64,000 bases of DNA from Paludibacteraceae bacterium (GCA_017444065.1 JAFSXJ010000074.1:1-64000), one strand, 5' to 3'; positions 1 to 13,500 are shown, numbered from the stretch's first letter. Numbers and translations: made by a program. The notes: generated by a model from the letters alone, not told the origin.

Positions 1-3000
1 GGAACAAGCACTCCGTCCACCGTCTCGTCAGCAGCATTGGTGTAGGTGTAATGAATCTCTTTGAGGATATTCTCACCTTGGGGCTGCTCTATAGTGTAAC
101 GGATGCTGTACGTACGCTTGTCGCCGTTTTCGGCTGTAACGATGATCTTGGTCACGCCACCAATCGGAGCATCCACATACTCGATTTGCTGTTCCGGTTC
201 GGCACGCTCATACTGGACGTCATAAGGCTTGATTGAGCCAAACGGCAGGGTAAATGTATAATCGGTGGTATTCACATCCTGCTCGTCGCCGTCAATAGTC
301 AGCGAGGCAAGCTTGGTATTGGCGGATTTGGCGACAGCAAAAGTGATGGTATAGTCCTGCTGCTGGTTATCCTCAGCTACCACATGCACGGTCGTTGTGC
401 CGTTGGCTGCACCGTAGGTGATGGTCACAACCTGATTCGGACGGTCGCTGACTGTCCACAAGCAGGGTGCTGTTGTCGTACGCCATGGCAGTTCAACGTT
501 GTAGGCGTATGTGTTCTTGTTAAAGCCTTCGATGGATTGCCAGCGCTCGCCAATGTACAGGCGTATATCCTTGAGCAGGGCATTCGTTTCCGTCAGTTCG
601 GTGTAGTGAACGGAATATGTTGCCGTATCACCGTTCTCCGCAAGCACAATCAGTTGCTGGTCCAAGGAGCTGGTTTGCGCTCCGACAACACTCTGACCTT
701 CGGCAGTCGTATAGGTCAGTTCGGGGAGCTCTGCGCCCTTGTCTATCGTACGCTCAAGATGATTGTTCTCGTCAAAGAGTGTCGTCACATCCTCACCGCC
801 AAGTTTGATGCTGACCAGACCGGTTACGTCGGACGCTGCCGTAATGAAGCGGATGGAATACGTCTTGCTGTTTCCGTTCGGGGCATTGACTACGAGGCTA
901 TATACATACTGCGATGACATGCCTGCTACAACATACTGGTCAGGGTCATTGCGTTCGTATGTAATCAAGGGCAGCTCGTCACCGGCAAGCTGGTAGGTGT
1001 AGTTGAGCGTGTTGCTGTCAAACCCTTCAAGCTGGACGCCGTTCGCCGATATGCTGCGCAGGGATGCATCGGATGCCGGCGTTTGCACAAACGTAAGGGT
1101 ATAGACCTTGCTATCGCCGCCCGCCTCAACATACAGGCGCATCGTTTCGGCATTGCTCACCACGGTCACCTGCTGGTTGGCGTCAACCTTGTCAAAGGTG
1201 ATTACGGGGAAGGTGTTGCTGTAATTCACATCATATTCATATACCGCAGGGCTGTAATCAGCCAGACGCACGCCGTCCGCATAGATGGCTGCCAACTGCG
1301 GAAGAACGGATGAAGTGAAGTTGATGATATACGTGTTGGGCGCTCCGCTCTCAGGAGTAACCACAATACGCGCCTCACCCGTGGATACAGGAGTGGTAAT
1401 CGTCACCTGCTGCGTCGGATCCTTGTCAACACTCACGGTCGGACAGATCGTACCAGTCAGCACGACGTTGTATATCAGCGTCTGCTTGTCAAAGCCGGCA
1501 AGTGCCACACCGTCCAGATAAATCATGTTCAGGAAGGCGTTTTCGGACTTCTGTATCACAAATCGGAAGATGTATGCAGCCGAAGCTCCGCTCTCCGATA
1601 TGACACGTACGGTATATGTTGTGCCCTCTAAGGTGCTGACCACCTTCTGCGAGGCATCGCCTTTGTCATACGTGAGGTTGGGCACCTGACTCACACCGGC
1701 AGGCATCGTTATCTCGTACTCCATGACCGACGGGTCATAATCAGCATATGCCACGCCATCGAGATACACTGCTGCCAGACTGGTGTTGGAGGACGTCTGA
1801 ACTGAGAAATGCAGTACATACGTCGTACTCGTACCAGCCTGTGAACGTACGGTAATCTTGTAGTCACCGTTCACACCATTGCTGCGAACGGTTACTGTCT
1901 GCCATGCGTCGTGGGTCTGATAGGTGACCTCAGGCAACTCAGTCGTGCCCTGAGGCAGGGCGATTGAATATTCCGTCTGGTTGGGTGAGAATCCCTCTAT
2001 CGGCTGACCGCCGACACTGATCATATCAAGTGTGGACACATTCGCAACCTCCACGGTGAACGTTATCTCATACAGGGTACGCGAACCGTCACCGGCTGTT
2101 ACGAAGATACGGGTCACGGCATTGAGCCCGCCGTAGTTGATCTGAACCTCCTCATACTGGTCACCCTTATCCACTGTGATGGTGGGCAGACTGGTGGTGC
2201 CGATTGGCAGATTGACGGTATATTTGTAGGTATAGGAGTCAAAGCCGTCCAATGCCACACCGTCAAGATAAATATTGTTCAGGTACGACACATCGGACTT
2301 CTCAATCGAGCAGACGATACGGTAAACGGTCACCGCTCCGCTCGCTGCCGTAACAGTGATGTAGGTCGTGCCGTCCACGCCGCCCTTGTCAATGACTACG
2401 GTCTGATAGGCATCGCCTTTCTCATACGTAATCTCAGGCAACTCGGTCACCCCCATAGGGAAGGACACATAGTATGTCGTCTTGTCAGGATCGAAGTCGG
2501 TTATATAGTCGCCCATCTTCAAATCACGCAACTTGCTGTACGTGGAGGCGGTGATCTTGAAGTTCAGCTTATAGACCTTGGCTGTCTGATTGCCGGGAGT
2601 GGTCACACTGACCTTATATTGTCCGCCGTCAATCTTGTCGGGTGCCTCATATTTGATTGTCTGCTCACCGGCAGGATAGTTGGACACCGCCTCTACTTTC
2701 GGCATCGTGGTTGTGCCTAAGGGCAACTCGACACGGTACGTGGTGAGCGTCGGTGTAAAACCGGGTATCTCCTCATCATTCACCTTGATGCTCTTCAGCG
2801 TGTTGTCCGACAATTGGGCAACCGAGAAATTAATCGTATAAGTCTTTTTCGCTTTGCCGTCGGCTGCCGTCACTACCAGAGTGGCTTTGCCTGTCGGCGA
2901 GGTGGCTTGCGTAACGCTGACAGTCTGCTCATCCTCCGCCTTGACGTACGTAACCACGGGAGTGGCGGTCGTGCCGTAGGGAAGAGCCACATTATACGTT

Positions 3001-4181
3001 CCCAACTGAGGGTTATAACCGCTAATCGGCTCGCCGTTGACAAGAATACTGTTCAGATTGGCATTGTTGGACTTCTCCTGAACCATCTTGATCTTGTAGG
3101 TCGTGGTGGACGAACCGTCTCCGGCTTTTACGGTAATAACCGTCGGAGTACCGTCCACCTGACCATAGGTGATGCTTATTTCGTCACCCGACAGCTTACG
3201 CCCGGGCAGGGTTACCTTCGTGCCCTTGATATTGCTGATTGTACCGGCGCCGCGCATGGCATATACTTCCGGTACAACGGTCGTCTTGCCTACTGAATAG
3301 ACCTGCTCCTCCGTCGAATTAGGGTCAAAGCCGTTCCATACCTTGCCGCCGATATACAGCTGCTGGATCTTCGACGAATAAATCAACTGCACATCATCCA
3401 CACACAGGGAATTGCCTACTACGATTCCGTCTGCATTACGGAAATTCGGGTAACCTGCTGCGGAGAACACCACATTGCATTTGGCGGGAACCTCATCGTT
3501 AAAGTAATAGATAGGCACCTTGATCTGCGTCCATGAGGAGTACTCCTTCTTCTCATACAGGAATCCTTCAGCTACCTGCGTCGCTTTGGTATCCGTTCCG
3601 CAGTAATTGGCGTCAAGAGCCTGACGGACATCCGACTCCTCATCTGTATGCGTACCTGTGGATGTACAGCTCTTTTTGTCCTTGGAGTGGTACTTGCTGC
3701 CTTTGGCTGACCCCTTCCACGAGTAGAACAATATACTGTAATTCTCCGCTCCGGGATTGCTGCCTGAACGCTTGATCCAAACAGATATTGAGTCCGGACG
3801 ATACGTGAAGTTGATACCGCCGTCGGTACCACCGGTGGCACCGTTGACATCCAGACCGCTGATGTACTGCCATGGAGTGCCCAAGGTCAGATAGGCAGGG
3901 GTCTTTTCGGTGATTCCGGCAGCTCCCACTTCCTGATTCGCAATCTTGGCGCAATAGCCGCTGCGACCGGACTCTCGGGTGATAAAGTTGAACCGGAATG
4001 TCATACCAAGAGCAGTCTGCTCAACATTCGAGGCATTCCAGTACTTAGGCTGGATATTACCGTCAAACTTTGTACCTGACCAGTCTTCAAAACCTGCATC
4101 AGGCAACTGCTGCGCATGCAACGACAGCGTACTCATCACGAGTACGGCCATCATCATAAACTTAGTAAAAATTTGTTTCAT
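1..4181 (-). CDS. Giant secreted protein with PCMD-like N-terminal domain and tandem cadherin-like sandwiches (partial, C-terminus off window)
   Basis: The minus-strand frame opens with ATG at 4181 and stays open to base 1, giving 1,393 codons with the end outside the window. Residues 1-23 are a signal peptide (hydrophobic core, cleavage near LHA-Q). Residues about 25-265 start LPDAGFEDW and contain SGYCAKI and the ordered Gly/Trp pattern of PCMD-type (putative carbohydrate metabolism) domains of Bacteroidetes. From about residue 270, at least 13 units of 80-95 residues follow, each with the pattern L..I..dG....GF.p....Y.v.LP.GTT..P.V...k, then VTA..G....Y.I.F, like the cadherin-like beta-sandwich family (PF12733 type). 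A fourteenth unit begins at the edge. Probably an outer-surface carbohydrate-binding or adhesive stalk. Function is inferred from domains only; the sorting signal is not visible. Confidence 0.85.
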   Translation of the reverse strand, partial: MKQIFTKFMMMAVLVMSTLSLHAQQLPDAGFEDWSGTKFDGNIQPKYWNASNVEQTALGMTFRFNFITRESGRSGYCAKIANQEVGAAGITEKTPAYLTLGTPWQYISGLDVNGATGGTDGGINFTYRPDSISVWIKRSGSNPGAENYSILFYSWKGSAKGSKYHSKDKKSCTSTGTHTDEESDVRQALDANYCGTDTKATQVAEGFLYEKKEYSSWTQIKVPIYYFNDEVPAKCNVVFSAAGYPNFRNADGIVVGNSLCVDDVQLIYSSKIQQLYIGGKVWNGFDPNSTEEQVYSVGKTTVVPEVYAMRGAGTISNIKGTKVTLPGRKLSGDEISITYGQVDGTPTVITVKAGDGSSTTTYKIKMVQEKSNNANLNSILVNGEPISGYNPQLGTYNVALPYGTTATPVVTYVKAEDEQTVSVTQATSPTGKATLVVTAADGKAKKTYTINFSVAQLSDNTLKSIKVNDEEIPGFTPTLTTYRVELPLGTTTMPKVEAVSNYPAGEQTIKYEAPDKIDGGQYKVSVTTPGNQTAKVYKLNFKITASTYSKLRDLKMGDYITDFDPDKTTYYVSFPMGVTELPEITYEKGDAYQTVVIDKGGVDGTTYITVTAASGAVTVYRIVCSIEKSDVSYLNNIYLDGVALDGFDSYTYKYTVNLPIGTTSLPTITVDKGDQYEEVQINYGGLNAVTRIFVTAGDGSRTLYEITFTVEVANVSTLDMISVGGQPIEGFSPNQTEYSIALPQGTTELPEVTYQTHDAWQTVTVRSNGVNGDYKITVRSQAGTSTTYVLHFSVQTSSNTSLAAVYLDGVAYADYDPSVMEYEITMPAGVSQVPNLTYDKGDASQKVVSTLEGTTYTVRVISESGASAAYIFRFVIQKSENAFLNMIYLDGVALAGFDKQTLIYNVVLTGTICPTVSVDKDPTQQVTITTPVSTGEARIVVTPESGAPNTYIINFTSSVLPQLAAIYADGVRLADYSPAVYEYDVNYSNTFPVITFDKVDANQQVTVVSNAETMRLYVEAGGDSKVYTLTFVQTPASDASLRSISANGVQLEGFDSNTLNYTYQLAGDELPLITYERNDPDQYVVAGMSSQYVYSLVVNAPNGNSKTYSIRFITAASDVTGLVSIKLGGEDVTTLFDENNHLERTIDKGAELPELTYTTAEGQSVVGAQTSSLDQQLIVLAENGDTATYSVHYTELTETNALLKDIRLYIGERWQSIEGFNKNTYAYNVELPWRTTTAPCLWTVSDRPNQVVTITYGAANGTTTVHVVAEDNQQQDYTITFAVAKSANTKLASLTIDGDEQDVNTTDYTFTLPFGSIKPYDVQYERAEPEQQIEYVDAPIGGVTKIIVTAENGDKRTYSIRYTIEQPQGENILKEIHYTYTNAADETVDGVLV

Positions 4182-4328
4182 TTTTATTGTTGTTTGTTTA
4201 TTCTTCTTTCACTTCATAATAGAATGTCGAGAGTTTATCGGGGTCTATTCGGAGGCAAACCCGAGGCAAATCGGACTTTAACCCGTGTTTGGCTACGGCC
4301 ACCCCGCACTCTACACCAAATTACGATG

Positions 4329-4359
4329 CAAAGGTACAACAATTATTTCATATATACAA
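4329..4359 (-). promoter_or_regulatory. Bacteroidetes-type promoter for the PCMD protein gene
   Basis: On the minus strand a -7 box TACCTTTG (4329-4336) is preceded by TTG (4357-4359) with a 20-nt spacer, matching the TTG/TAnnTTTG consensus of Bacteroidetes housekeeping promoters. It would give a leader of about 140 nt before the ATG at 4181. The rest of the 4182-4527 gap holds a hairpin at 4398-4428 and no gene. Confidence 0.7.
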
Positions 4360-4397
4360 TAGCGCACATTGTGAAAAGTAGTACGCATTTTAAGACA

Positions 4398-4428
4398 GGG
4401 ACACCGAAATGTGCTATTTCGGCGTCCC
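4398..4428 (-). terminator. Hairpin downstream of the 5,254-residue protein gene
   Basis: Arms at 4398-4410 and 4416-4428 pair over 13 bp with one mismatch around a 5-nt loop, about 100 bp past the stop codon of the giant gene. The minus-strand side has only a weak T-rich stretch after it, so termination is plausible but not certain. Confidence 0.4.
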
Positions 4429-4527
4429 ATGATATACGTTTTTTAAGATTGACCTTAAAAACCGTACCGGTTAGTGTAAAGTCGGGTTTGCAGTTGGCGG
4501 TACTGCCTATTTTCCGCCTCACGGGCG

Positions 4528-7500
4528 TCAGAAGACGGTGAACTTGACGGTCGCCGTCCGGGTCCGGTCATCGTTGTCACCCGTGACAAGCGTTGCGATA
4601 TACAAGCCTGCCGGCAGGTTGACCTCCTCCTCACGACGAGTCATACTCTCCACGGTATGAACCGTCAGGCCTTGAACGTTGGTGATCGTCAAGCGCGAAC
4701 CGATGAGTTTCTCGAGCAGGATGCCCATAGCCTTGATGGTCACAGGCTGGCCTACTGGAGCAGGTGTCGGGTACGCGATGAGCTCGAGCGAGTCTGTACG
4801 CAGGTCGAAGCACTCCTCGCAGGTGAATACCCACGAACTGTCAGCTGCCAACTGAACCTTCGCACGGTAGCAGCCGTTCAGGTCCTCGCCGTCGGAGTAG
4901 TACTGCTTCTCTGCACCAGGAATCTCTACATCGTCCTTGTACCACTTGTAACCGATATACTTCTCCTCGAAGTTGTTGATTGCCACAACATCGGTCCACA
5001 TCGATACGAGATAACCCTTTATGTTAACGGTGATGCAGAAGTTGTAAATCTCGCTGCTCGAGAAGTCATCGAAGAGCTGCAACTCGGCGCAATACGTGCC
5101 GGCAGGGCAGTACTCAGGAATAACGATGGTGAACAGGCTGTCCATACCATGGTTCGGCAGTTCGACTGTATCCAGTACGGACTTGAACTGACGCGAGTAA
5201 TCCGGTATAGCCACCGCCACGGTGTCGAACACGAGGCGATACTTGGTCGGATGACCCTTAAGCAGGTTGTACAGCAGGTTCATCGTGTCGCCCGGGCAGT
5301 AACCGAACGTGTCAATACGTACAGGCTCCTGCGGGTCAAGGATGATACTGTCGGTCATGACAAGCGTCAGTGTGGTTATACTGTCACAACCTGTAACCAG
5401 AGATGCAGTCGTGTCAACATATACGCCGCTTTCCCAAATCGTATCATTCTCACTCGGCCAGAGGTAGAATGGAGGCGGTACGGAATCCTCTATCTCCACA
5501 TGAAGCGTCGGATTGATGGTCACGTTCATCGTGATGATACTGTCGCAACCCGTCAATGCGGATACCAGCGTATCGGTGTATGTACCCGACTCATAGATGA
5601 AGAAGTCACCGTTCCATACCAGCGAATCGCAGGCTGCAGTGTCGTCTGCCGTAACTATATCGTGGCGCAGCAGCCTCAAATCCATCGTCACCGTCGAGTC
5701 GCAACCTACTGACGTCTGGAATACCTTCGTGTAGATACCATCGTCGTAGATGGTGTCGATACCCGATACATCATCACCCCATACGATGGAGTCGCAATGC
5801 AGCGAGTCGATGATGTCAACAGCCTTGCTGCCATACACTATCAGGTGCAGGTTGACCACACTGTCGCAGTTCGAGACAGCCGAACTGAGCACTTGCGGAT
5901 AGAAGCCCGTCTCGGTGAGCGACTGACCGTGCCACAGATAATTGTCACAAGCCGTATCTGCTACAACCGTGTCAACCGACGGACTGATGGTCAGGTTGAT
6001 GGTCAGTGTCGAGTCGCAGCCCGTCACGGTGGTCAGGTGCTGAACGAACGTACCGGACTCCGTGAACGTCTCGCCATTCAGGGTCAGGGCGTCGCAACTC
6101 GTGCGCTCTATCGTCTCTTCGGCTGCTGTACCGATTACAGCATGCAGGATATTCACGCTGTCGCAGCCGTTGGCGGCGGGTACGGTGTCGTAGTAGAAGC
6201 CTGACGCGTAGTACCACGTGTCGGTATTCTCCCAGTACAGGCTGTCGCAAGCCGTCTGCTCGATGAGCAGATGTGACTTGGGTTTGATAGTCAGGCGCAA
6301 CTGCGATACGCTGTCACAACCGTTCTCCAGACGGTAGTGGCGGTAATACGTACCGGTGGCTGTGTACGTCTGTCCTTCCCATACGTACGACTCGCAGTCG
6401 CTGATGCTGAACGCTACGGTGTCAATACACAGCGGCTCGGCGCACCACTGCAGGTGCAGACGGACGATACTGTCGCACTGCGTCAACGCTGACTGCAACG
6501 TATCGCTGTAGATGCCCGAGTGCTGTACCTGCTCGCCCCACGGTAAGGTGTAGGCATACAGCGGATTACTGCAATCGCTTACGGTATCGTAGAGGTCGGT
6601 ATATACCGGCTCGTTGATTACCAGGGTCATCGTAACCACGCTGTCGCAACCGTTCGATGCCGGGAACACGTGCGAGTGGATGGTACTGCGGGTGAAGATG
6701 CTGTCCGCCCATGCGTAATCCGTACAAGCCTCAGCATTGAACGAACTCTGCTCGTTGCCGATGATGGTCAGAATCAACGTAGCCGTGCTGTCGCAACCGC
6801 TCACGGTCTGGTAACTGTGCGTATAGCTGCCGGATGCGGTGAAGGTCTCGCTATCCCAGGTATAAACGTCACGTGCCGTAGCGGTGAACGAGGTGGCAAA
6901 GCTCTCGCGGATGGTCAGGGTGAGCGTTACCACGCTGTCGCAACCCGATGCACGCTGCAGCGTCTGCGTATAGACGCCCGACTCATCGTAGGTCACACTG
7001 TTCCATACGTACGTATCGCATGCCTCGGCTGTGATGCTGGTTGCGGTATCCTGCGTGATGGTAAGCGTGAGTTTGACGATGGAGTCATTGCCTTCAAGCG
7101 TCGGGAAGTTACGTGTGTAAACGCCCGACTCGTAGAACGTCTCGCTATCCCAGGTGTACGCATCACAAGCCGTTGCACTGACCTCATTGATCGGCTTCGG
7201 CGAAGTGATGGTCAGGTGCAGGGTTACGATGCTGTCGCACGTGGCGGTCGGGAAGCGCTGTTCGTAATCGCCGGACTCGTAATAGGTCTCTCCACCCCAT
7301 GTGAACATCTCCTGGGCAGTCTCTGTGAACTCGCCTGTCGGGTGCTCCTCAATATTCAGGTTCAAGCGTGCCACACTGTCGCAACCCGTCACGAGCGACG
7401 TGAGGGTCTCGGTGTAACTGCCTGTCTCGGTATAGCGCTGGCCGTTCCACCAGTACTCGTCACATGCCTGAACGATGAGCGGCTCGCCATAGATGGTCTC

Positions 7501-10500
7501 AGGCAGGCTCAGGTGCAGGGTCACGATGCTGTCACAGCCCTTGATGGACGGCAGGGTCTTCGTGTAGTCACCCGAGGCGATGATAATCATGTTACCCCAG
7601 ATGTAGCGGTTCTCACAGCTCGTCACACTGAACTCGCTGCTGGTTGACGGGAACAGACTCAGCGTGAGCGTCACTACCGAGTCGCAACCGTTAGCACCGG
7701 TCAGTACCTTCGTGTAGATACCCGACTGCGTGTACGTCGTGCCTTCCCATGTGTAACTGCCGCACCCCTCAACGCTGATGCTCTTCGTCTGGCGGTGGTT
7801 GATGGTCAAGTGGTAGTTCACAACCGAGTCACAACCGTGATCGGTCTGCAGGGTTTCTGTGAACTCTGTGCTGCTGAAGTACGAACGACCGTTGATAGTC
7901 ATCACGTCGCATGCCGTATCGTAGTACTCTACTGGCACGGACTTGTGATACAGCGTCAGGTGAAGCGTATCCACGTTGCCGTCGCACGTATCGGAATATT
8001 CGTACGTGTACGTGCCGCCGGTCAGGTACTCTGTGCCGTGCCATACGTAGGCGTCACATACATCGGTCACCGTCTCCGCTCTGAACTTCTTGTGTCCGAT
8101 GCCCAGATGCAGCGTACGTGTCGAGTCGCGTTGTGTCAGCAGACCCGCGTCTATCGTGTTCGTTACGACATAGTCGCCCGACGTCGTGTAGGTCAGCCCC
8201 GACCATGCCCAGTCATACGACTCGCAGGCAAGCTGAGTCTCCTCGTCACTCTGCGAGTCATTGATGGTCAGGTGCAGCGTCACTACGCTGTCGCATCCGC
8301 ACATGCTCGGCAGGGTCTTCGTGTAGTTGCCGGAAGCGGTATAGGTGTCACCCTCCCAGTCATACGAATCCCAACGGGTCACATAGTCATCACCCGTCTG
8401 GGCGTGATCGATAGAGATATCCAGCATCACAACCGAGTCGCAGAGGAAGTCTTGCTGTGCTTTCTGCGTGTAGGTGTACGTCTGACCGTTCCAGGTCACA
8501 CTCTCGCAGCCGCGAAGCACATGGTTGACGGTATCCGGATGGTTGATGGTGATGTTCAATGTCACTACCGAGTCGCATTCGAAGTTCTGCACGGCTACCT
8601 GCGATGTGGTATATGTCACATTGTTCCAAATCAACTGACGGCAGCCCTCAAGGTTGTGCGTCACTTGCGCCGGATGCAGAATAGTGATCGGCAGATAGAC
8701 TATACTGTCACAACCGCGCCCTGTCTGCTTGGTCGTCTGGTAGCGTGCAAGCGTGCTGCCTGTGTAGGTCATGCCGTTGGCTGCCCACGTGTACGTATCG
8801 CATGCCGTCACTGCCGGCAGGTAGAATACCGTATCCGTATCCAGTGTCAGGTACAGGTAGGCTACCGAGTCGCAACCGTTGCCTGCGCCGCCGGCATAGA
8901 CTACCGAGTCAAAGGCAGACGTATGATAGGTCTTGCCGTTGGCTGCCCACGTGAACTCGTGGCACCAGTCAAGCACCTTAGCCGTATCACGTTGAGTCTT
9001 GCGGATGGTCAGGTCCAGGGTGTAGATCTTGTCACACAAGCCGCCTAACTGCGGAACATTGTGCTCGTAATGACCGCTCTCAGTGTAAACCTGTTGCGTA
9101 CGAGGCCAGTAGTATGAGTTGCACTCGTCCTTCACCGTGTTCTCCACCTCGCTGTACAATACGGTGAACTTGCGATGCAGAACCGAGTCGGCGCACATCA
9201 GGTTTTCTATGTGGTACGTCCTGGTGTAATCACCCGATGTGGTGATGTTCAGACCATCCCAGTCATACGAGTTGCAGACTGTTGTGTCCGTCAAGGTCTT
9301 TTCGTATGGCAGATGCATCACAAGTGTCAGGTCGGCATGCAGTGAGTCGCAACCCAGTTTAGTCGTCACCTCCTTGTGGAAGGTCTCAACGTACATATGG
9401 TCGCCAACCTGATGCGCACCGTCCTGAGGTACGGAACGGGTCGCGCCGAACCAGTCGAAGGTCTCGCTCTGGCAGATATGCTTGGTCAGCGTACTGTCGA
9501 TATCGTAAACCTTGCCGACCGTGAGGTTCAGCTTGTGATAGGTCTCGTAATCCGGACAGTCTGCCGCATTGGGCTTGTACCACTGGTAATAGGTGAACTC
9601 ACCCGCCTCATCGGCAGTGAAGTCCAGACCACACCACTGGATATGCGCACCCTCACATTGTGTATCTGCCGTCTCATCCGGACCGGTCACGGTCTTCACG
9701 CTGAAGTTCAGCACATATACGGAGTCACAGCCTGATACTGATGTATGGGCGTCGGTGTACGTGCCGGAAACGGTCAGCAACTGACCGTGCCAGTTGTACG
9801 GCAACTCATTCGGACAGGCTGCATAACTTGCCTCGTTGCGGAACGACTCGATGACATGTACCGTAGCGGTATAGCTCGAGTCGCAACCGTGAATGGTGTG
9901 ACTGCTGTACGTCAGCGTATGGTCACCGGCGGTGAAGTAATTAGCCGCATAGTTCTGACCATGCCATGTGAACGCCTCGTTGCGGCAGACGGTGAAGTCA
10001 GGCTCAACCTCTGCAAAGCCGTGGTTGACGGTGATGTCGCAGAAGTAGATGGTGTTGTACTGCGTGTTAGCTGGTGCATCGGTGAAGACGGTATCCGAAG
10101 CCAGACACGACTCGGTGTAGGTCTTGCCGTTACGCGACCAGGTCACGCTCTCGCAACCCTGCAGTGCAGCGTCGTAGTTACGCGTCACGAAGTTGACATG
10201 GAAGTGGATATGATATACACTGTCGCAACCGCCTACCTGCGAGAGCCAGCGGTCGTAGTAGTCACCGTTCGTGCGCAGCAGCGTGTCGCCCTTATGGCCA
10301 CGCCATGCGTAAGGCAGAGCCAGTTCGGACACCTCAACATCCTCCTCGAAGTGATAAGCAGAGTTCTGCGACAACTGGAGGGTGTTGATGGTTACGGAGC
10401 AGCAGTTGCCGTCTGGAACGGTGTCGTAATATGTACCCGGCTTGTCATACGTATGGCCGTGCCAGCTGAAGGTTGTGCCTTCGCAGAACGAGAACATATC

Positions 10501-13500
10501 GTCCGGCGCGGAGTACGTACGCGGCGTGACGGTCACGTTGTAGGTCACAACGGAGTCACAGCCTGAAGCGTTGGTCAGCGTCTCCGTGAACGAGGTGTTC
10601 GACATCGCCACAAACGAGCGGTTGCCGACCGTCGTCAACTCGTACTGACAAGCGGTGACGTTCACCGTGCGGGCAGTAGATGCACCCACGGTGAGGTTGA
10701 GCACCTCGACACTGTCGCAGCCGCAAGATGAGGTTGATACATGGGTGTAGTTACCCGTAGCAGTGCAATTCATATCATACCATGTATAAGCACCGCACGA
10801 GTGTACGTAGGTCGTATCGCTATAGGTCTTGTTCACCGTCAGGTGCAGTACATGTACCGTATCCTTTTCGTCAACCGTCGTCGTCTTGCTGTACCAGCCG
10901 CTATTGCTGTAGTCGGTGCCACGCCAGTTGTACGGAGCGGCATTGTCGCAGATAGTCTTGGTGAACGTATCCTTCGGCAGTACGGTCGGATGAACATTCA
11001 GCGTGATGTGGTAGATGCTGTCGCAACCTGCCACTGTGGTGAATGTGCGGTCATACGTGCCTGCCGACGTGTAAGTGTACTCGTGTACGGTGTACGGCAG
11101 TTGTCTCGTAGCGATGTCATAGGTCTCGAAGAACTCGTAAGTATCGTTAATCGTGAGGTTGAGCACGCATACCGAATCACAACCGTCAACCGACGACAGC
11201 TCCTCGCGATACACACCCGAGTGCGTGTAAGTGTAGCCGTTAACCGGCCATACATACTTCTTGCACTCCGCTACAACAATCGAGTCGTAGTAACGCTGAC
11301 CGACGGTCAGGTTCAGCCGCAGATAGACGGAGTCACAACCGCTGAGCGACTTGATTGTATCCAGCAGCACTTGCTGACCTACAGGACGGTTGTTGTAAGT
11401 CGTACCGTTGAAGATGACAGGCTCGCCGTAGCATACGGTCAGGTCGCTGCTCTTCTGCTCGGGAACAATCTTCTTGACCACTATACGATATACGGAGTCG
11501 CAACCGTTCGGTGCCACGCCTGCCTTGCGTGACTCGTATGTGCCGGCTTCGGTGATGGTCTGCCCGCGCCATGTGAGCACGTCGTTGGCGCAGAGTGTGT
11601 GCTGCTCCTCAGCACCGGCATACTCCGGATAAACGGTCAGGTTGAGTTTGTAAACCTTGTTACAACCATTGTCGCAGAAGAGTGTATCGAGCTGGTGAGT
11701 TGAGGTTGTCAGACCCCGCATCAATGTGATAGGATCACCGTTGCAATCTTCTGCCACCGACCAGTCGTAGCTCTCGCCGTAGCAGATAGCTGCGTCCGTC
11801 ACTACCGGCATAACGGTATCAACATGGAAGGTAAGAATCTTCTCCTCTCCCGGGCAATAATCGTTAGCCGGTGTTACATGCAGTTTGTACTCGCCTTGCA
11901 GCAGTTGCGTGCCGAACGAGATGGTCCATTCGCCGCTGGCATCTACATCCAGCTTGTTGGTCAGAGGAATAATCTGCGTCGTCCCCCTGAGCACCTCATA
12001 GCGGAAGAACGTTGCACGGTTGTTCTCATTCGTGTAGTTCAGTTTCACCTCCGTTACCGGCTGGCAGTGATGCTGATTGTCGGCTGTCGTGCCATAGGTG
12101 AATACAGGGTTCTTGCGGATGAGGAACGAAGCCGACTGCGATATCTCACAAGTTGTGGCCTTGTTGATGGATGTTACCTTCAGGTCGTAGCTCTTGCCAA
12201 CCTCCAATACCGTCGGGGCAAGCAGGTCGATATCAATCATCGTTGTGCCGTCGCTTAGCCCCGTCTTGTCGCCGCTACGCACTACGGTTGTCGTACCTTG
12301 CTGACACAGCTCCCAGTGGCAGGAGTCTGCACCGGTGTGGTAGAACCTTGCCCGCATGGTTGCCGTGCCTTCGCATACGGCGTTGGCATCCAGCAGGATA
12401 TCATTCATCGTCGGCAGCTTGTTGACCTTGAAGGTCGAGCTTACCATTGCACCCGCGCAATTGTACTGCGAGCTTGGCGTCAGTTCTACGGTGTACGTCT
12501 CCACAGGCAACTCACTCGTGTTGATAGTGAACGTATGTGCCGGATTGAGCGTTACGGCTTGGTCAGCCAATAGTACCGTTGCGCCCTGCTTGAGCGTATA
12601 GGTGCAACTGGTGACATTCGCATCAGGGTTATATGTTACGGTGGTAGTAGCGTCACCCAGGCAGACGTCGTCAATCGTGGTGATAGCCACTACAGGTATC
12701 GGACGTATAGCAAAACTGATGGTAGCCGTGTCGCTCTTGCAGTGGTCGGATTTCGATACGAACTGCAAGGTGTAAGGCGAACCGGCTGCCGTCAAGGTGG
12801 ATACATTCACGCCGAATGTGCCGCTACCTGTCGTTGTGCCATTACCGGTGATAGTCGTACCCTTCACTTGATAGGTGTACGTATTTGCATCTTCGGTCGT
12901 GAATGCTGCCGTAGCAGTAGCCGTGCCTTCGCAGACGCTCTGCATCGAAGTCAGCGTAGCCGACGGCTTGACATAAATCTCGAAGGTCGCACTCTTCACA
13001 TCGCTCGTACAACCCGCTTCAGTGCGAACCGTAGCATCCAGACGATAGTTGCCTGCCGGCAAGGTAACGATGCTTATCTTCATCGTACCGGCAGTTGCAG
13101 CATCCAAGTCAGCAGACTGGAACTTCAATTCATTCGCACCGCCTGTGACGTTATATATTTTGTACGCGTATGTGTGCGCGTCAGCGGAAGCGGTGTAATC
13201 GACGAACAGGAACGAATCCTTTGCGCACGGGTTAGCCGGTGCGGTCAGGGTAATCTCAGGATGATTGTTAACCACCAGGTCGGTGGATGCCTCTACACCC
13301 ACGCAACCATGTTCGGATGTCGGGGTGGCGTATATACGGTATGTTCCGTCTGCCCAACCGGTTGTGGTAAGAGTGATGGTGCCTGTAGAACTAATCTCCG
13401 TCTCTGCCACGATGTTCGCAACAACCGGCAACGGCAGCACTTTATCAACATGATACTTGAGTTTCTTGATGTTCGTTGTCGAGTGCGCTATATCCACGCT

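Noticed and set aside
5380..11600. Regularly spaced repeats on the plus strand (ctgtcgcaacc-like words about every 155 bp) that could suggest a CRISPR array.
   Set aside because: They are the codons of the CDSV protein repeats on the minus strand, with variable spacing and coding in-between sequence.
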